From: Kiritimatiellales bacterium
GTDB lineage: Bacteria; Verrucomicrobiota; Kiritimatiellia; Kiritimatiellales; Pontiellaceae
Reading direction: 5' to 3'
DNA: 13,162 nucleotides
Assembly: GCA_015486775.1 (NCBI GenBank)
Contig: WFRA01000074.1
Span: 1 to 13,162, forward strand
Below the pieces are notes generated by a model. The model did not search any database. It was given only the letters and a program-made list of their open reading frames with translations, and was not told the DNA's origin. Made by a program: the position numbers and the translations under genes. Of the stretch, positions 6,268 through 12,816 are shown one piece after another (position 1 is the first letter of the stretch; each line of letters opens with the position of its first letter).

Positions 6268-7532
6268 AAGCTGTAGCGGACGGCGAGGTTGAGGTTGGAG
6301 TTGTATTTGAACTGACCGAAGAAGGTGTGGTCGTTTTCGCCGACAAAGATGTTGCCGTTGGCGGAAAGCGTCCAGTCGTCGGTCAGCTTGTAGGAGATGG
6401 CGGGGCGAAAGTAGGCGTCGTTGTCGCTCGGCGAATAGAAGGTGAAGAGGCTGAGAATCAGGTTCTGGTTCATGAGCATCTGGGTGAGGCGCAGGGTCAG
6501 GACGTGGCGGAATTCGTCCCGTGCGGTGTCCTTTACGACAAATGGGCTATTGTAGTAGCTGTCGTAGTCCATCATCCACTCGAGGTAGTACTGGACGCCC
6601 ATGGTCAGGTCTTTTGCGATTTCGCGCTCGTAGCCGGCGAGGAAGCGGAATTCGTCTTCGGGCACCACATGGGTGGGCGAGCTGTTTTCGCGCGAGTCGT
6701 AGTAGCCACCTTCGAAATTGACCAGTCCGTTGCCTAGATCGCCCTTGATGCTGGCGCCATAGGCGTTCATGCGCGGGAAGTAGGCGGGGCCGGCCGGCAT
6801 CATCATGCCCATCGGGCTTTTCCAGTAGCCGTGGTAGGCATAGAGCGCGGCTTCGTAGCTGAGGATGGGGCGGTAGATGCGCATGGCGATTTCGTCGTCT
6901 TTGAACCAGTCGTCGCGCCGCTGGGCATCGATGACGGCATCCTGCCCGGCGATCCGTTGCAAGCCTGGGTTCCAGTAGGAGACGCGGCGACCGTCGATGT
7001 AGCGGTCGGCATCCATGCGCGGCGTATAGGCGACGTCGATGCTGGCGAAGGAGGGAAAGAAGCTGGCAAAGACGGCATCGGATGGCGCCTTGAGATATTC
7101 CTCGTCGCGTCCCAGCAGGAACGAGTTCCAATCCTTGGGAAAGAGGTCGTTGATGAAGAGCAGGTCGCCGGTGCCCCAGGTGAGGATCTGGCGGCCCACC
7201 TTGATGTCCGACCAATCGACGGGGGTGAAGAGCACGTTGAGCTCGCGCAGGTCGAAGAAGCCATCGCCGTTTTCGAGATCCACCTTGCCGCGGTCGGTGG
7301 CGAGGTCGTCGTAGACAAAATCGCCGCGCGCGGAGATTTCGCCCCAGTCGAAGTAGGTCTTTGAATCGAGCTGGGCGCGCAGCTCCGTCAGGCTGCGGTC
7401 GTCCTCGTACGGATCGTTCCGCGTCCGCACCCCGGCGCGGCCGTCGACAAAGCCGTGGAGCTCGGTGTCGAGGGCGAAGGCGGGCGAAGAAACGATCAGA
7501 GCAATGAAAGTGATTTGTTGGATTTTTTTCAT
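6264..7532 (-). CDS. Outer-membrane beta-barrel protein of the transport operon
   Basis: A 422-residue outer-membrane protein with a clear signal peptide: MKK, a hydrophobic core and SPAFA before LDTEL. Alternating hydrophobic/aromatic strands run through the mature part, and the protein ends in RYSF, with the terminal Phe expected for BAM-dependent barrels. The segment GRQILTWGTGDLLFINDLFP recalls DUF1302/alginate-export-like barrels that are often encoded beside MMPL transporters (recalled from genome context, not searched). ATG at 7532 has AAGGAG five nt upstream and places the signal peptide at the start. It begins 28 nt after hipT, but by function it belongs with the MMPL and LolA-like genes further upstream. 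It probably forms or anchors the outer-membrane end of that transport path. A one-mismatch TTCCA palindrome is at 7126-7140. No terminator is seen where it meets the convergent HAD gene. Confidence 0.85.
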   Translation of the reverse strand: MKKIQQITFIALIVSSPAFALDTELHGFVDGRAGVRTRNDPYEDDRSLTELRAQLDSKTYFDWGEISARGDFVYDDLATDRGKVDLENGDGFFDLRELNVLFTPVDWSDIKVGRQILTWGTGDLLFINDLFPKDWNSFLLGRDEEYLKAPSDAVFASFFPSFASIDVAYTPRMDADRYIDGRRVSYWNPGLQRIAGQDAVIDAQRRDDWFKDDEIAMRIYRPILSYEAALYAYHGYWKSPMGMMMPAGPAYFPRMNAYGASIKGDLGNGLVNFEGGYYDSRENSSPTHVVPEDEFRFLAGYEREIAKDLTMGVQYYLEWMMDYDSYYNSPFVVKDTARDEFRHVLTLRLTQMLMNQNLILSLFTFYSPSDNDAYFRPAISYKLTDDWTLSANGNIFVGENDHTFFGQFKYNSNLNLAVRYSF

Positions 7533-7560
7533 GGGGTCTCCTTTTATAATATCTTTGGTT

Positions 7561-8511
7561 TCAAATTTCCAAACGGGTTGCACGCATTTTCAGTAGCTTG
7601 TGGTATTGCTCTTTCATCCCGGCGGAGGGGAATCCTTTTTCCAATAGCTGGAAGGCATCGTCCAGATGGGCGGAAAAGCGTTTGAAGACATTCCCGATCT
7701 GCGTTTGCGAAAGTTGCAACGCCTCGCCAAGCTGCATGAAATCCCCCCTGCCCAACCGCCGCCTGCGCCCGTTGATCGTCAGCGCCGATTCGTCTGGATC
7801 CTTCGGCAGCAACAGGGTCGTTGGCAGGAGGTCGTACGCCGGCGACAAGCCGATTTCCCCGCCGGGTTCGTAGAGCAGCGAAAAGTTTTTCAGGTGCATG
7901 TCCGCATTGCCTGTCAGAAAACAAAACAGCGTTAGTTCAAACAGCCGCAGGGCATCGAACAACCGGTTTGTGCAGTGGGCATGAAGGACACGACCCACTT
8001 GCTCCATCGACCCGCGATATTTCTGCTCGCCCAGCCGATCGGTCAATTGGCACATATCCTCCATGTGCAGCTTGTTCCCGCCCACCCGATCCATGCGCTT
8101 GGAGATGAACGCCAGCCGCCCCCCCTCCAGCGCAATCAATCCGCACTCGGCCGCCGCAATCCCGAAACAGCCCGCCATCCGCATGGTCAGATGCTCCAGC
8201 TCGGGCATTTCCGAATAGGCTTCGACCGGTGGCTTGAGGATATATCCCCCCTCCAGCCCAACCAGCGTCAGGCGGGAGCCGTCCCCCCGTTTCCCGGAAC
8301 GCTCCATGTGCAGCGAAAGTTTCGGCTGCACCCCCGGAACCGCGATGTGTTGCCGGACGACCTCTTTCGCCAGATCGTTGAGCTGATCCCATGTGTAGGG
8401 CAGCCCGGGCGGTTGCGCGGAACCAAAAAGCTTTTTGCAGCAAGCCGAGTGAAAAAGGGATTCCCCCGTTTTGAGCGGCAGGAGGCAACTGCGGCAGCGT
8501 TGCTCACTCAT
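7561..8511 (-). CDS. hipT: HipT-like Ser/Thr kinase toxin of a HipBST module
   Basis: This is a 316-residue kinase toxin corresponding to the C-terminal kinase part of HipA, with the HipA N-subdomain encoded separately upstream. HipT of E. coli O127 phosphorylates tryptophanyl-tRNA synthetase; the target here is unknown. Visible parts are a putative zinc ribbon (Cys6, Cys9, His21, Cys24, Cys25), a Gly-rich loop AVPGVQPKLSL at residues 57-67, the ATP Lys93 in YILKP, the catalytic loop GNADMHLKN with Asp204, and the metal-binding Asp227 in AYDLL. The 23-residue spacing between the two Asp matches HipA and HipT. The usual autophosphorylated Ser positions of the loop are Ala57 and Pro59. The start ATG overlaps the hipS stop by 8 bp, so translation is coupled. 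A perfect TTCCA palindrome lies in frame at residue 287. The barrel gene starts 28 nt downstream. Confidence 0.9.
   Translation of the reverse strand: MSEQRCRSCLLPLKTGESLFHSACCKKLFGSAQPPGLPYTWDQLNDLAKEVVRQHIAVPGVQPKLSLHMERSGKRGDGSRLTLVGLEGGYILKPPVEAYSEMPELEHLTMRMAGCFGIAAAECGLIALEGGRLAFISKRMDRVGGNKLHMEDMCQLTDRLGEQKYRGSMEQVGRVLHAHCTNRLFDALRLFELTLFCFLTGNADMHLKNFSLLYEPGGEIGLSPAYDLLPTTLLLPKDPDESALTINGRRRRLGRGDFMQLGEALQLSQTQIGNVFKRFSAHLDDAFQLLEKGFPSAGMKEQYHKLLKMRATRLEI
7639..7653. repeat. TTCCA-N5-TGGAA palindrome, perfect copy 6 (inside hipT)
   Basis: Plus strand TTCCAATAGCTGGAA. On the coding strand it reads TTC CAG CTA TTG GAA, Phe-Gln-Leu-Leu-Glu from residue 287. Its presence suggests the toxin gene has been in this lineage long enough to carry the local motif. 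Confidence 0.85.
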
Positions 8512-8836
8512 CGTCCGCCTCCCCGATGGGCACCACGCCGACCGCGCCGATGCAGTCGCGGCAACAGGACATCAGCAATCCCATCCGATCCCGCGCATCA
8601 AGCTTCCAAGTTTGCTCCGCAATATCCAGCAGCCAGCCCTCCGGAATCAGCCCGTCAAAAAACGGGAATAGGCGCTTGTCCTCGAAGGGTTCGGCCTGCA
8701 AGGGAAGCGACAAGCTAACCGCCACCGCATCCGGCGAGGCAAGATACTCCAGGGCGTAGGAAAAAACATACCCCGTGTCCCGCTCCTCCAGCACACCGGC
8801 CAAGCGGCCATTAAGTTGGACTCCAGCCCGTCTCAC
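8504..8836 (-). CDS. hipS: HipS-like antitoxin (HipA N-terminal subdomain as a separate protein)
   Basis: This 110-residue protein matches only the N-terminal subdomain of HipA. In HipBST systems this small protein is the component that neutralises HipT. Typical segments are MRRAGVQLNGRLAGVLEE at the start, then LSLPLQAEPFE, FPFFDGLIPEGWLLD and GLLMSCCRDCIGAVGVVP, ending just after the last. The GTG at 8836 is chosen as start because homologues begin M-R-x-A and because GAGG lies 8 nt upstream, overlapping the hipB stop. An in-frame TTG at 8857 would add seven residues and overlap hipB but lacks a ribosome site. The gene lies 10 nt after hipB and overlaps hipT by 8 bp, giving a tightly coupled B-S-T order. 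The split was judged from the two separate frames and stop codons, not from a sequencing-error test. Confidence 0.88.
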   Translation of the reverse strand: MRRAGVQLNGRLAGVLEERDTGYVFSYALEYLASPDAVAVSLSLPLQAEPFEDKRLFPFFDGLIPEGWLLDIAEQTWKLDARDRMGLLMSCCRDCIGAVGVVPIGEADDE

Positions 8837-8846
8837 GCCCCTTGCC

Positions 8847-9062
8847 TCACGTTTCAAGCTTCATTTCGAACGCCACCGGCTCCATGCGGCGGCCAAACAG
8901 GGCAAGCACCTGGTTCACCTTGTCCAGCCGGAGCGATGCTTTCCCCTGTTCCAGATCGCGGATAAAACGGAGACCCACCCCCGCCCGATCCGCCAGATCC
9001 TTCTGGGTCAGCCCCAGGGTCTTCCGCCGTTCCTTCACAAATTCAATCAATGGCTCGGTCAT
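8847..9062 (-). CDS. hipB: HipB-like XRE-family DNA-binding antitoxin/repressor
   Basis: A 71-residue helix-turn-helix protein that should bind the module's own promoter as a dimer and may help hold the HipS-HipT complex. The XRE helix-turn-helix runs over about residues 15-57 (LGLTQKDLADRAGVGLRFIRDLE, then KVNQVLALFG). A short tail, RRMEPVAFEMKLET, likely gives the dimer strand. ATG at 9062 has a GGGGGA ribosome site about five nt upstream. It is the first gene of hipB-hipS-hipT. Upstream lies a promoter with two identical CCCCGTTCGGGTAT blocks, one of them between -35 and -10, which fits autorepression. The preceding LolA-like gene ends at 9191, 128 nt upstream. Confidence 0.9.
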   Translation of the reverse strand: MTEPLIEFVKERRKTLGLTQKDLADRAGVGLRFIRDLEQGKASLRLDKVNQVLALFGRRMEPVAFEMKLET

Positions 9063-9098
9063 GCAATCCCCCGGTTGGATATAATCAACTGCAGGAGT

Positions 9099-9126
9099 AA
9101 TATATCACCCCGTTCGGGTATATCAA
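9099..9126 (-). promoter_or_regulatory. Putative hipBST promoter
   Basis: On the minus strand TTGATA (-35, 9126-9121) and TATATT (-10, 9104-9099) are separated by 16 bp. This predicts a transcript start near 9092 and a leader of about 30 nt before the hipB ATG. The spacer contains an operator-like block. Confidence 0.6.
9108..9121. promoter_or_regulatory. Operator-like repeat, copy 1, between -35 and -10 of hipBST
   Basis: CCCCGTTCGGGTAT contains the palindromic core CCCG-TT-CGGG, preceded by TATCA and followed by ATC. An identical block lies 41 bp further upstream of hipB. The position between -35 and -10 is classic for a repressor. HipB is the natural candidate. Confidence 0.65.
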
Positions 9127-9148
9127 CAGCATTCCATCCTTATTTTAT

Positions 9149-9162
9149 CCCCGTTCGGGTAT
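9149..9162. promoter_or_regulatory. Operator-like repeat, copy 2, upstream of the hipBST promoter
   Basis: An identical CCCCGTTCGGGTAT, preceded by TTAT and followed by CCC. The 41-bp offset from copy 1 is close to four helical turns, so two HipB dimers could sit on one DNA face. TATC half-sites flank the core, recalling the TATCC half-site of the E. coli hip operator. Confidence 0.6.
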
Positions 9163-9190
9163 CCCAAGATTGTTTCCAGCACTCGCATCT

Positions 9191-9958
9191 CTAGCGCGTG
9201 ACTTCGCGCGGGGGGCGGCGGAGGAAGCGCTCGGTGAAGATGCGGTCTTTCAGGCCGATGCCGTATTTGATCTGGTCGAAGGTGTTGGTGGTGGAGCTTC
9301 CGCTCTTGAGGTTTTTGGCGATGGACTCCACGACGGTGGGGATGCCCTGAATGGTCTTGATTTTCGTGGATTCCACCACGCGGTATAGCTTGCCGTTCTT
9401 GTCGAGATATTCCGCCTTGCGGGGAATGAAGGTATCCTTGTCGATCCAGACCTTGTACGAACCGAACTCCACGGAACCGGGATCCTTGGGAACGCATTTG
9501 ACGACATATTGGGTGTCGGTGGTTTCGACCAGCTCGTGGGTGTCCTCGTCGAGCCCGCGGCCGGAGACGTCCTCGTAGAGGAAGTCGGAGCCGACGAAGG
9601 AGGTGCGCTTGTCGCCGGGGGCGATGCGCTTGACGAGGTTGAGCGCGGGGAGAAAGAGCCAGCGGTCGTCGTTCTTGCCGGGATGCTTGTGGACGAGGTA
9701 GGCCATCTTGCGCACGTCGGCGGGCCCCTTGAAGTAGACATAGAACTTTTGGTCGACGCCGTTGTCGTCGTTCTTGCGCAGGATGGTGAGTTCGCGCGAG
9801 CGGCCGTCGGAGAGCTTCATGACGACATGGGCGCTGCCGTCCTTCCCGGCATAGTAGGAGGCCTGGTTGGCCTTGGACACGATTTCGTCGGCGGAAAGCT
9901 CCGCCCGGACGGTAGCGGCGGTTGCGATGATTAGCGATGCGATGATTCTCTTTTTCAT
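9191..9958 (-). CDS. LolA-like periplasmic protein (outer membrane lipoprotein-sorting family)
   Basis: This exported protein is 255 residues long. The signal peptide MKKRIIASLIIATAATVRA precedes ELSADEI. The mature part matches the LolA-like family usually labelled outer membrane lipoprotein-sorting protein. Its hallmarks are a DGRSRELTI strand, YFKGPADVRKMAYL, RWLFLPALNLVKRI, SFVGSDFLYEDV and a C-terminal strand with GIPTVVESI. Relatives often sit beside MMPL/RND transporters, as here, and are thought to carry hydrophobic cargo across the periplasm. ATG at 9958 has GGAGG seven nt upstream and starts the signal peptide, so the longer ATG at 9991 is rejected. It follows the MMPL gene after 53 nt that hold a hairpin. 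The hipBST module follows it. It is not the true LolA of the Lol pathway as far as can be seen. Cargo is unknown. Confidence 0.88.
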   Translation of the reverse strand: MKKRIIASLIIATAATVRAELSADEIVSKANQASYYAGKDGSAHVVMKLSDGRSRELTILRKNDDNGVDQKFYVYFKGPADVRKMAYLVHKHPGKNDDRWLFLPALNLVKRIAPGDKRTSFVGSDFLYEDVSGRGLDEDTHELVETTDTQYVVKCVPKDPGSVEFGSYKVWIDKDTFIPRKAEYLDKNGKLYRVVESTKIKTIQGIPTVVESIAKNLKSGSSTTNTFDQIKYGIGLKDRIFTERFLRRPPREVTR

Positions 9959-9991
9959 TTTGATTCCTCCATTTGTTGGGGTGACATGCAT

Positions 9992-10011
9992 GGGCGACTT
10001 GGATGTCGCCC
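9992..10011. repeat. Stem-loop between the MMPL and LolA-like genes
   Basis: GGGCGAC / GTCGCCC form a perfect 7-bp stem with a 6-nt loop, TTGGAT, ending right at the MMPL stop codon. No T-run follows on the minus strand, so it is a weak terminator at best. An mRNA-processing or REP-like element is as likely. It may tune the ratio of transporter to periplasmic partner. Confidence 0.6.
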
Positions 10012-12804
10012 TTACTTAAAGAGTCTTTTTTCGAGCAGGCGGACGAGTGCCGGCAGGATGAGCAGCGTGGCCAGCCAGGAAGTCAGCATGATCATGGCGA
10101 GGAAGAAGCCCACGGTGCGGTAGGGCACCAGCGGCGCAAAGAGCAGGGGCAGGAAGCCGAGCGCAATCACGATGGCGTTGCGGCTGATGGCCTTGGCGGG
10201 CTCCCGGAACATGCGGGCGTTGGCCTCCTTCCAATCTTTGGAACTTTTATACATTTCGCGGCCGCGCTCGAGGAAGTGGATGGCAAAGTCGACGCTCAGC
10301 CCCAGCGTCATAGCGGAGAGGATCGCCACGGGCATGTCGTAGTCCTTGCCGACCCAGCCAATGAGGCCGTAGATGAAGGTGATGGTGACGGTGAGCGGCA
10401 GCATGGCAAGCACACCGAAGAGCCCCGAGCGGAACAAAAAGACCATCATGATGAATACGACGAGATAGCTACTGGCCAACGAGCCGTAGAGCATGCCGGT
10501 CACCATTTTATTCTGCCAAACCACATTCAGGTAGGTAAGCCCCGCCCACCGCACTTTCAATGGAACGGGCGGCGGGTTGTTTTTTACAAATTGATCCACG
10601 GAGGCCACGACGGATTCCATGTCCTGGTTGTCGCCGCTGGTGAGCTGGACCCAGATGTTGGCCTCTTGGAAATCGCGGGTGACGAGGTGGAAGAGGGTGT
10701 CTTTTTTCTTCATGCCTTCAAGCTGCATGTAGACTTGCCCGCAGGCGGCGGCGCTGTCGGGGATACTGAAGAACCGGTCGTTGTCCTGGCTGCCCTTCAC
10801 ATAGTTGAGTTCGTACGACGCCTTCTTGATGGCGTCGACCGCGGACGAGGTCTTGCCCACTTTTCCCTGCTCCAGCAGGTGCGCCTGGAGCCGGCCGACC
10901 CAGCGCAGGACATCGGGGCGCTTGAACACGGGCGCGGTGAGCTCGGTCTTTTGCGCCAGCAGCTTTTCGACGGCGGAGGTTTGCGTCTTTTGGTCGCAGA
11001 AATCCAGCGCCGCGTCGCGCAGATCCTCGCCGGAAAGATTTTCCAATCCCCGGAAAAGTTCGGCGGGCGCACCGGGGAGCGCGGCGCGGAAAGTTTCCAA
11101 GCTCTGGAGCGCGGGGTCGTCGAGATAGTTGATGGTGTCGGAGAGCTCTTCCCAGGGCTGGATGTTTTTTTTGTCCTCGGCCTTGGCCTGCTCCATCTTT
11201 TTCTCGAAGGCGGCTTCGTCGAAGGTGGTGGTGCCGCCGCCCTCGGGCGCGAGGGTGAGGTAGGCGGTGTAGGTTCCGCCAAAGTGGTTGTTGAGCACCC
11301 TGTCGGCGATGCGCAGTTCGTGGTTTTTGGTGAACCACTTCACGGGGTTGTCGTTCACGTTGATCAGGCTGATTCCATAGACCGAGATGGCCAGAATGGC
11401 CACGGTAGTCCAGACCACGCTCCTAGAATGGCTGTAGGTGAACTCGCCGACCCGCTTGAGAAAGCGGGGCAGAAGCCCGTTCGCATGTTCGTCGCTCTGC
11501 TGGTCGGAGGTCGGCAGGCGCTGGAGCGATTTTTCGGAGATGAAGAGCTGGATGAACGCGGGGACGAATGTCATCGTCAGCAGCCAGCCGACCGCGACGC
11601 CGAAGGCGACATGCAGCCCGAAAACGCGCACGGGCGGGATCGGCGTGGTGGCCAGTGAGGCGAAGCCGGCGATGGTGGTGGTGGTGGCGAAGAGCATCGG
11701 CATGAAGAGCTCCTTGACCACATGCCGCAGGGTCTCGGCCTTGTTATGGTAGATGCGGTAGGAGTCGAAAAACTCGCTCAGCACATGGATCGAGTTGCAG
11801 ACGGTGATCGGCATGATGAAGATGGGAATCATGGAGCTCATGATGTGGACATCGAACCCGAGGCCGATCAGCAACCCCATCGTCCAGACCACCGTCACGA
11901 CGGCGAGCAGCAGCGGCGCAAGGATCAGCGAGACGCGCCGGAAGAAGAAATACATCAGGAGGAAGAGGATGAGCATCGCCATCGGGGCGGAGATCGCCAT
12001 CTGGACGAGCATCTCCACGCCAAAGGTGTCCTCGGCCACGGGGAGCCCGGCGATGTAGATCTTGTCGCCGTTGTTCCAGTCCCGGGTCAGCTCGCGCACG
12101 AGGGTGGCGACATTGTAGGAGTAGGTTTTTTCGGTGATTGGAATATAGATGCAGATGGCCTTGGCATCCTCGGAGACCAGCGTGCCCTTGTAGAGCGGGT
12201 TGTTCATGGCATCGTCGCGGATCACAAGCGCCTGCTCCCGGGTCTGCGGAACGTGCTCCATCAGGTATTCCATCTTCAGGGAGCCCTGGTCGGCCTGCTT
12301 GATATTGTCAACCACGCTCGGGCTGATCAGCTCGCGGCCAATGATGGCGCTATTGCCCTCTTCATCGAAGAGGCGGTTGGGGTCGTGGCCGAAAACCTTC
12401 CCCATGATGCGCTGAAAGCCGCCTTTCGGGGAGAGGTCGAGCGTTTGCCAGTCGGTTTGCGCCTTGTCGGATGCGACCTGGGGTAGGCCGTCCGAGCCGG
12501 GGCGCAGGCTAAGCAGCTGCTGCGTGAGGGTGTCCACATGCCTGAGGGTCTCGACATTGAAGATGCCGTCCGGATTTTTCTCGTTCACAATGCCGACGAT
12601 CACAAAATCGTAGAGTCCGAACTTTTGCTTGGTCTCGTGGTGGAAGACTCGGACAAACTCGTCCTTCGAGAGCATGTTTTCCGGATCGTTGTCGAAATGC
12701 ACCTTCGGGAACTGCATCCCGAAAAAAACCGTGATGGCCAAAACCAGCCCCAGGACAACCCAGGGGTACCGAATGCTAAAGTTTGTCATTCCCAAACGCT
12801 TCAT
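10012..12804 (-). CDS. MMPL/RND-superfamily inner-membrane transporter
   Basis: This is a 930-residue, proton-driven transporter of the MMPL/HpnN-like branch of RND, which typically moves lipids or hydrophobic compounds out of the inner membrane. Twelve membrane segments are visible in the 1+5 / 1+5 pattern. TM1 is near residues 12-31 (WVVLGLVLAITVFFG). A large periplasmic loop precedes TM2-6, and TM7 (VVWTTVAILAISVYG) precedes a second large loop and TM8-12. GLSVDFAIHFLERGRE in TM10 carries the conserved Asp of the proton relay. ATG at 12804 has GAGGTG six nt upstream, directly after the ArsR stop, so the two genes are coupled. The second loop contains a hydrophilic helical stretch and two one-mismatch TTCCA palindromes (11041, 11095). 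A perfect copy lies at 10229. It probably works with the LolA-like protein and the barrel to span the envelope. Substrate unknown. Confidence 0.93.
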   Translation of the reverse strand: MKRLGMTNFSIRYPWVVLGLVLAITVFFGMQFPKVHFDNDPENMLSKDEFVRVFHHETKQKFGLYDFVIVGIVNEKNPDGIFNVETLRHVDTLTQQLLSLRPGSDGLPQVASDKAQTDWQTLDLSPKGGFQRIMGKVFGHDPNRLFDEEGNSAIIGRELISPSVVDNIKQADQGSLKMEYLMEHVPQTREQALVIRDDAMNNPLYKGTLVSEDAKAICIYIPITEKTYSYNVATLVRELTRDWNNGDKIYIAGLPVAEDTFGVEMLVQMAISAPMAMLILFLLMYFFFRRVSLILAPLLLAVVTVVWTMGLLIGLGFDVHIMSSMIPIFIMPITVCNSIHVLSEFFDSYRIYHNKAETLRHVVKELFMPMLFATTTTIAGFASLATTPIPPVRVFGLHVAFGVAVGWLLTMTFVPAFIQLFISEKSLQRLPTSDQQSDEHANGLLPRFLKRVGEFTYSHSRSVVWTTVAILAISVYGISLINVNDNPVKWFTKNHELRIADRVLNNHFGGTYTAYLTLAPEGGGTTTFDEAAFEKKMEQAKAEDKKNIQPWEELSDTINYLDDPALQSLETFRAALPGAPAELFRGLENLSGEDLRDAALDFCDQKTQTSAVEKLLAQKTELTAPVFKRPDVLRWVGRLQAHLLEQGKVGKTSSAVDAIKKASYELNYVKGSQDNDRFFSIPDSAAACGQVYMQLEGMKKKDTLFHLVTRDFQEANIWVQLTSGDNQDMESVVASVDQFVKNNPPPVPLKVRWAGLTYLNVVWQNKMVTGMLYGSLASSYLVVFIMMVFLFRSGLFGVLAMLPLTVTITFIYGLIGWVGKDYDMPVAILSAMTLGLSVDFAIHFLERGREMYKSSKDWKEANARMFREPAKAISRNAIVIALGFLPLLFAPLVPYRTVGFFLAMIMLTSWLATLLILPALVRLLEKRLFK
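10229..10243. repeat. TTCCA-N5-TGGAA palindrome, perfect copy 7 (inside the MMPL gene)
   Basis: Plus strand TTCCAATCTTTGGAA. Unlike the other perfect genic copies it is read in a different frame (Ser-Lys-Asp-Trp-Lys), in the cytoplasmic segment after TM10. Confidence 0.85.
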
Positions 12805-12816
12805 TGTTTCACCTCG

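Noticed and set aside
8837..8857. TTG start for hipS at 8857
   Set aside because: It has no ribosome site and overlaps hipB. GTG at 8836 has GAGG at 8 nt and gives the family-typical N-terminus.
10616..10630. TTCCATGTCCTGGTT as a further palindrome copy
   Set aside because: Two mismatches to the ten fixed bases, and the spacer does not start with a purine. Not counted.
10003..11658. 551-codon plus-strand open frame opposite the MMPL gene
   Set aside because: It is antisense to a clear 12-TM transporter, has a low-complexity His/Glu/Gly-rich composition typical of the reverse complement of GC-rich coding DNA, and has no motif.
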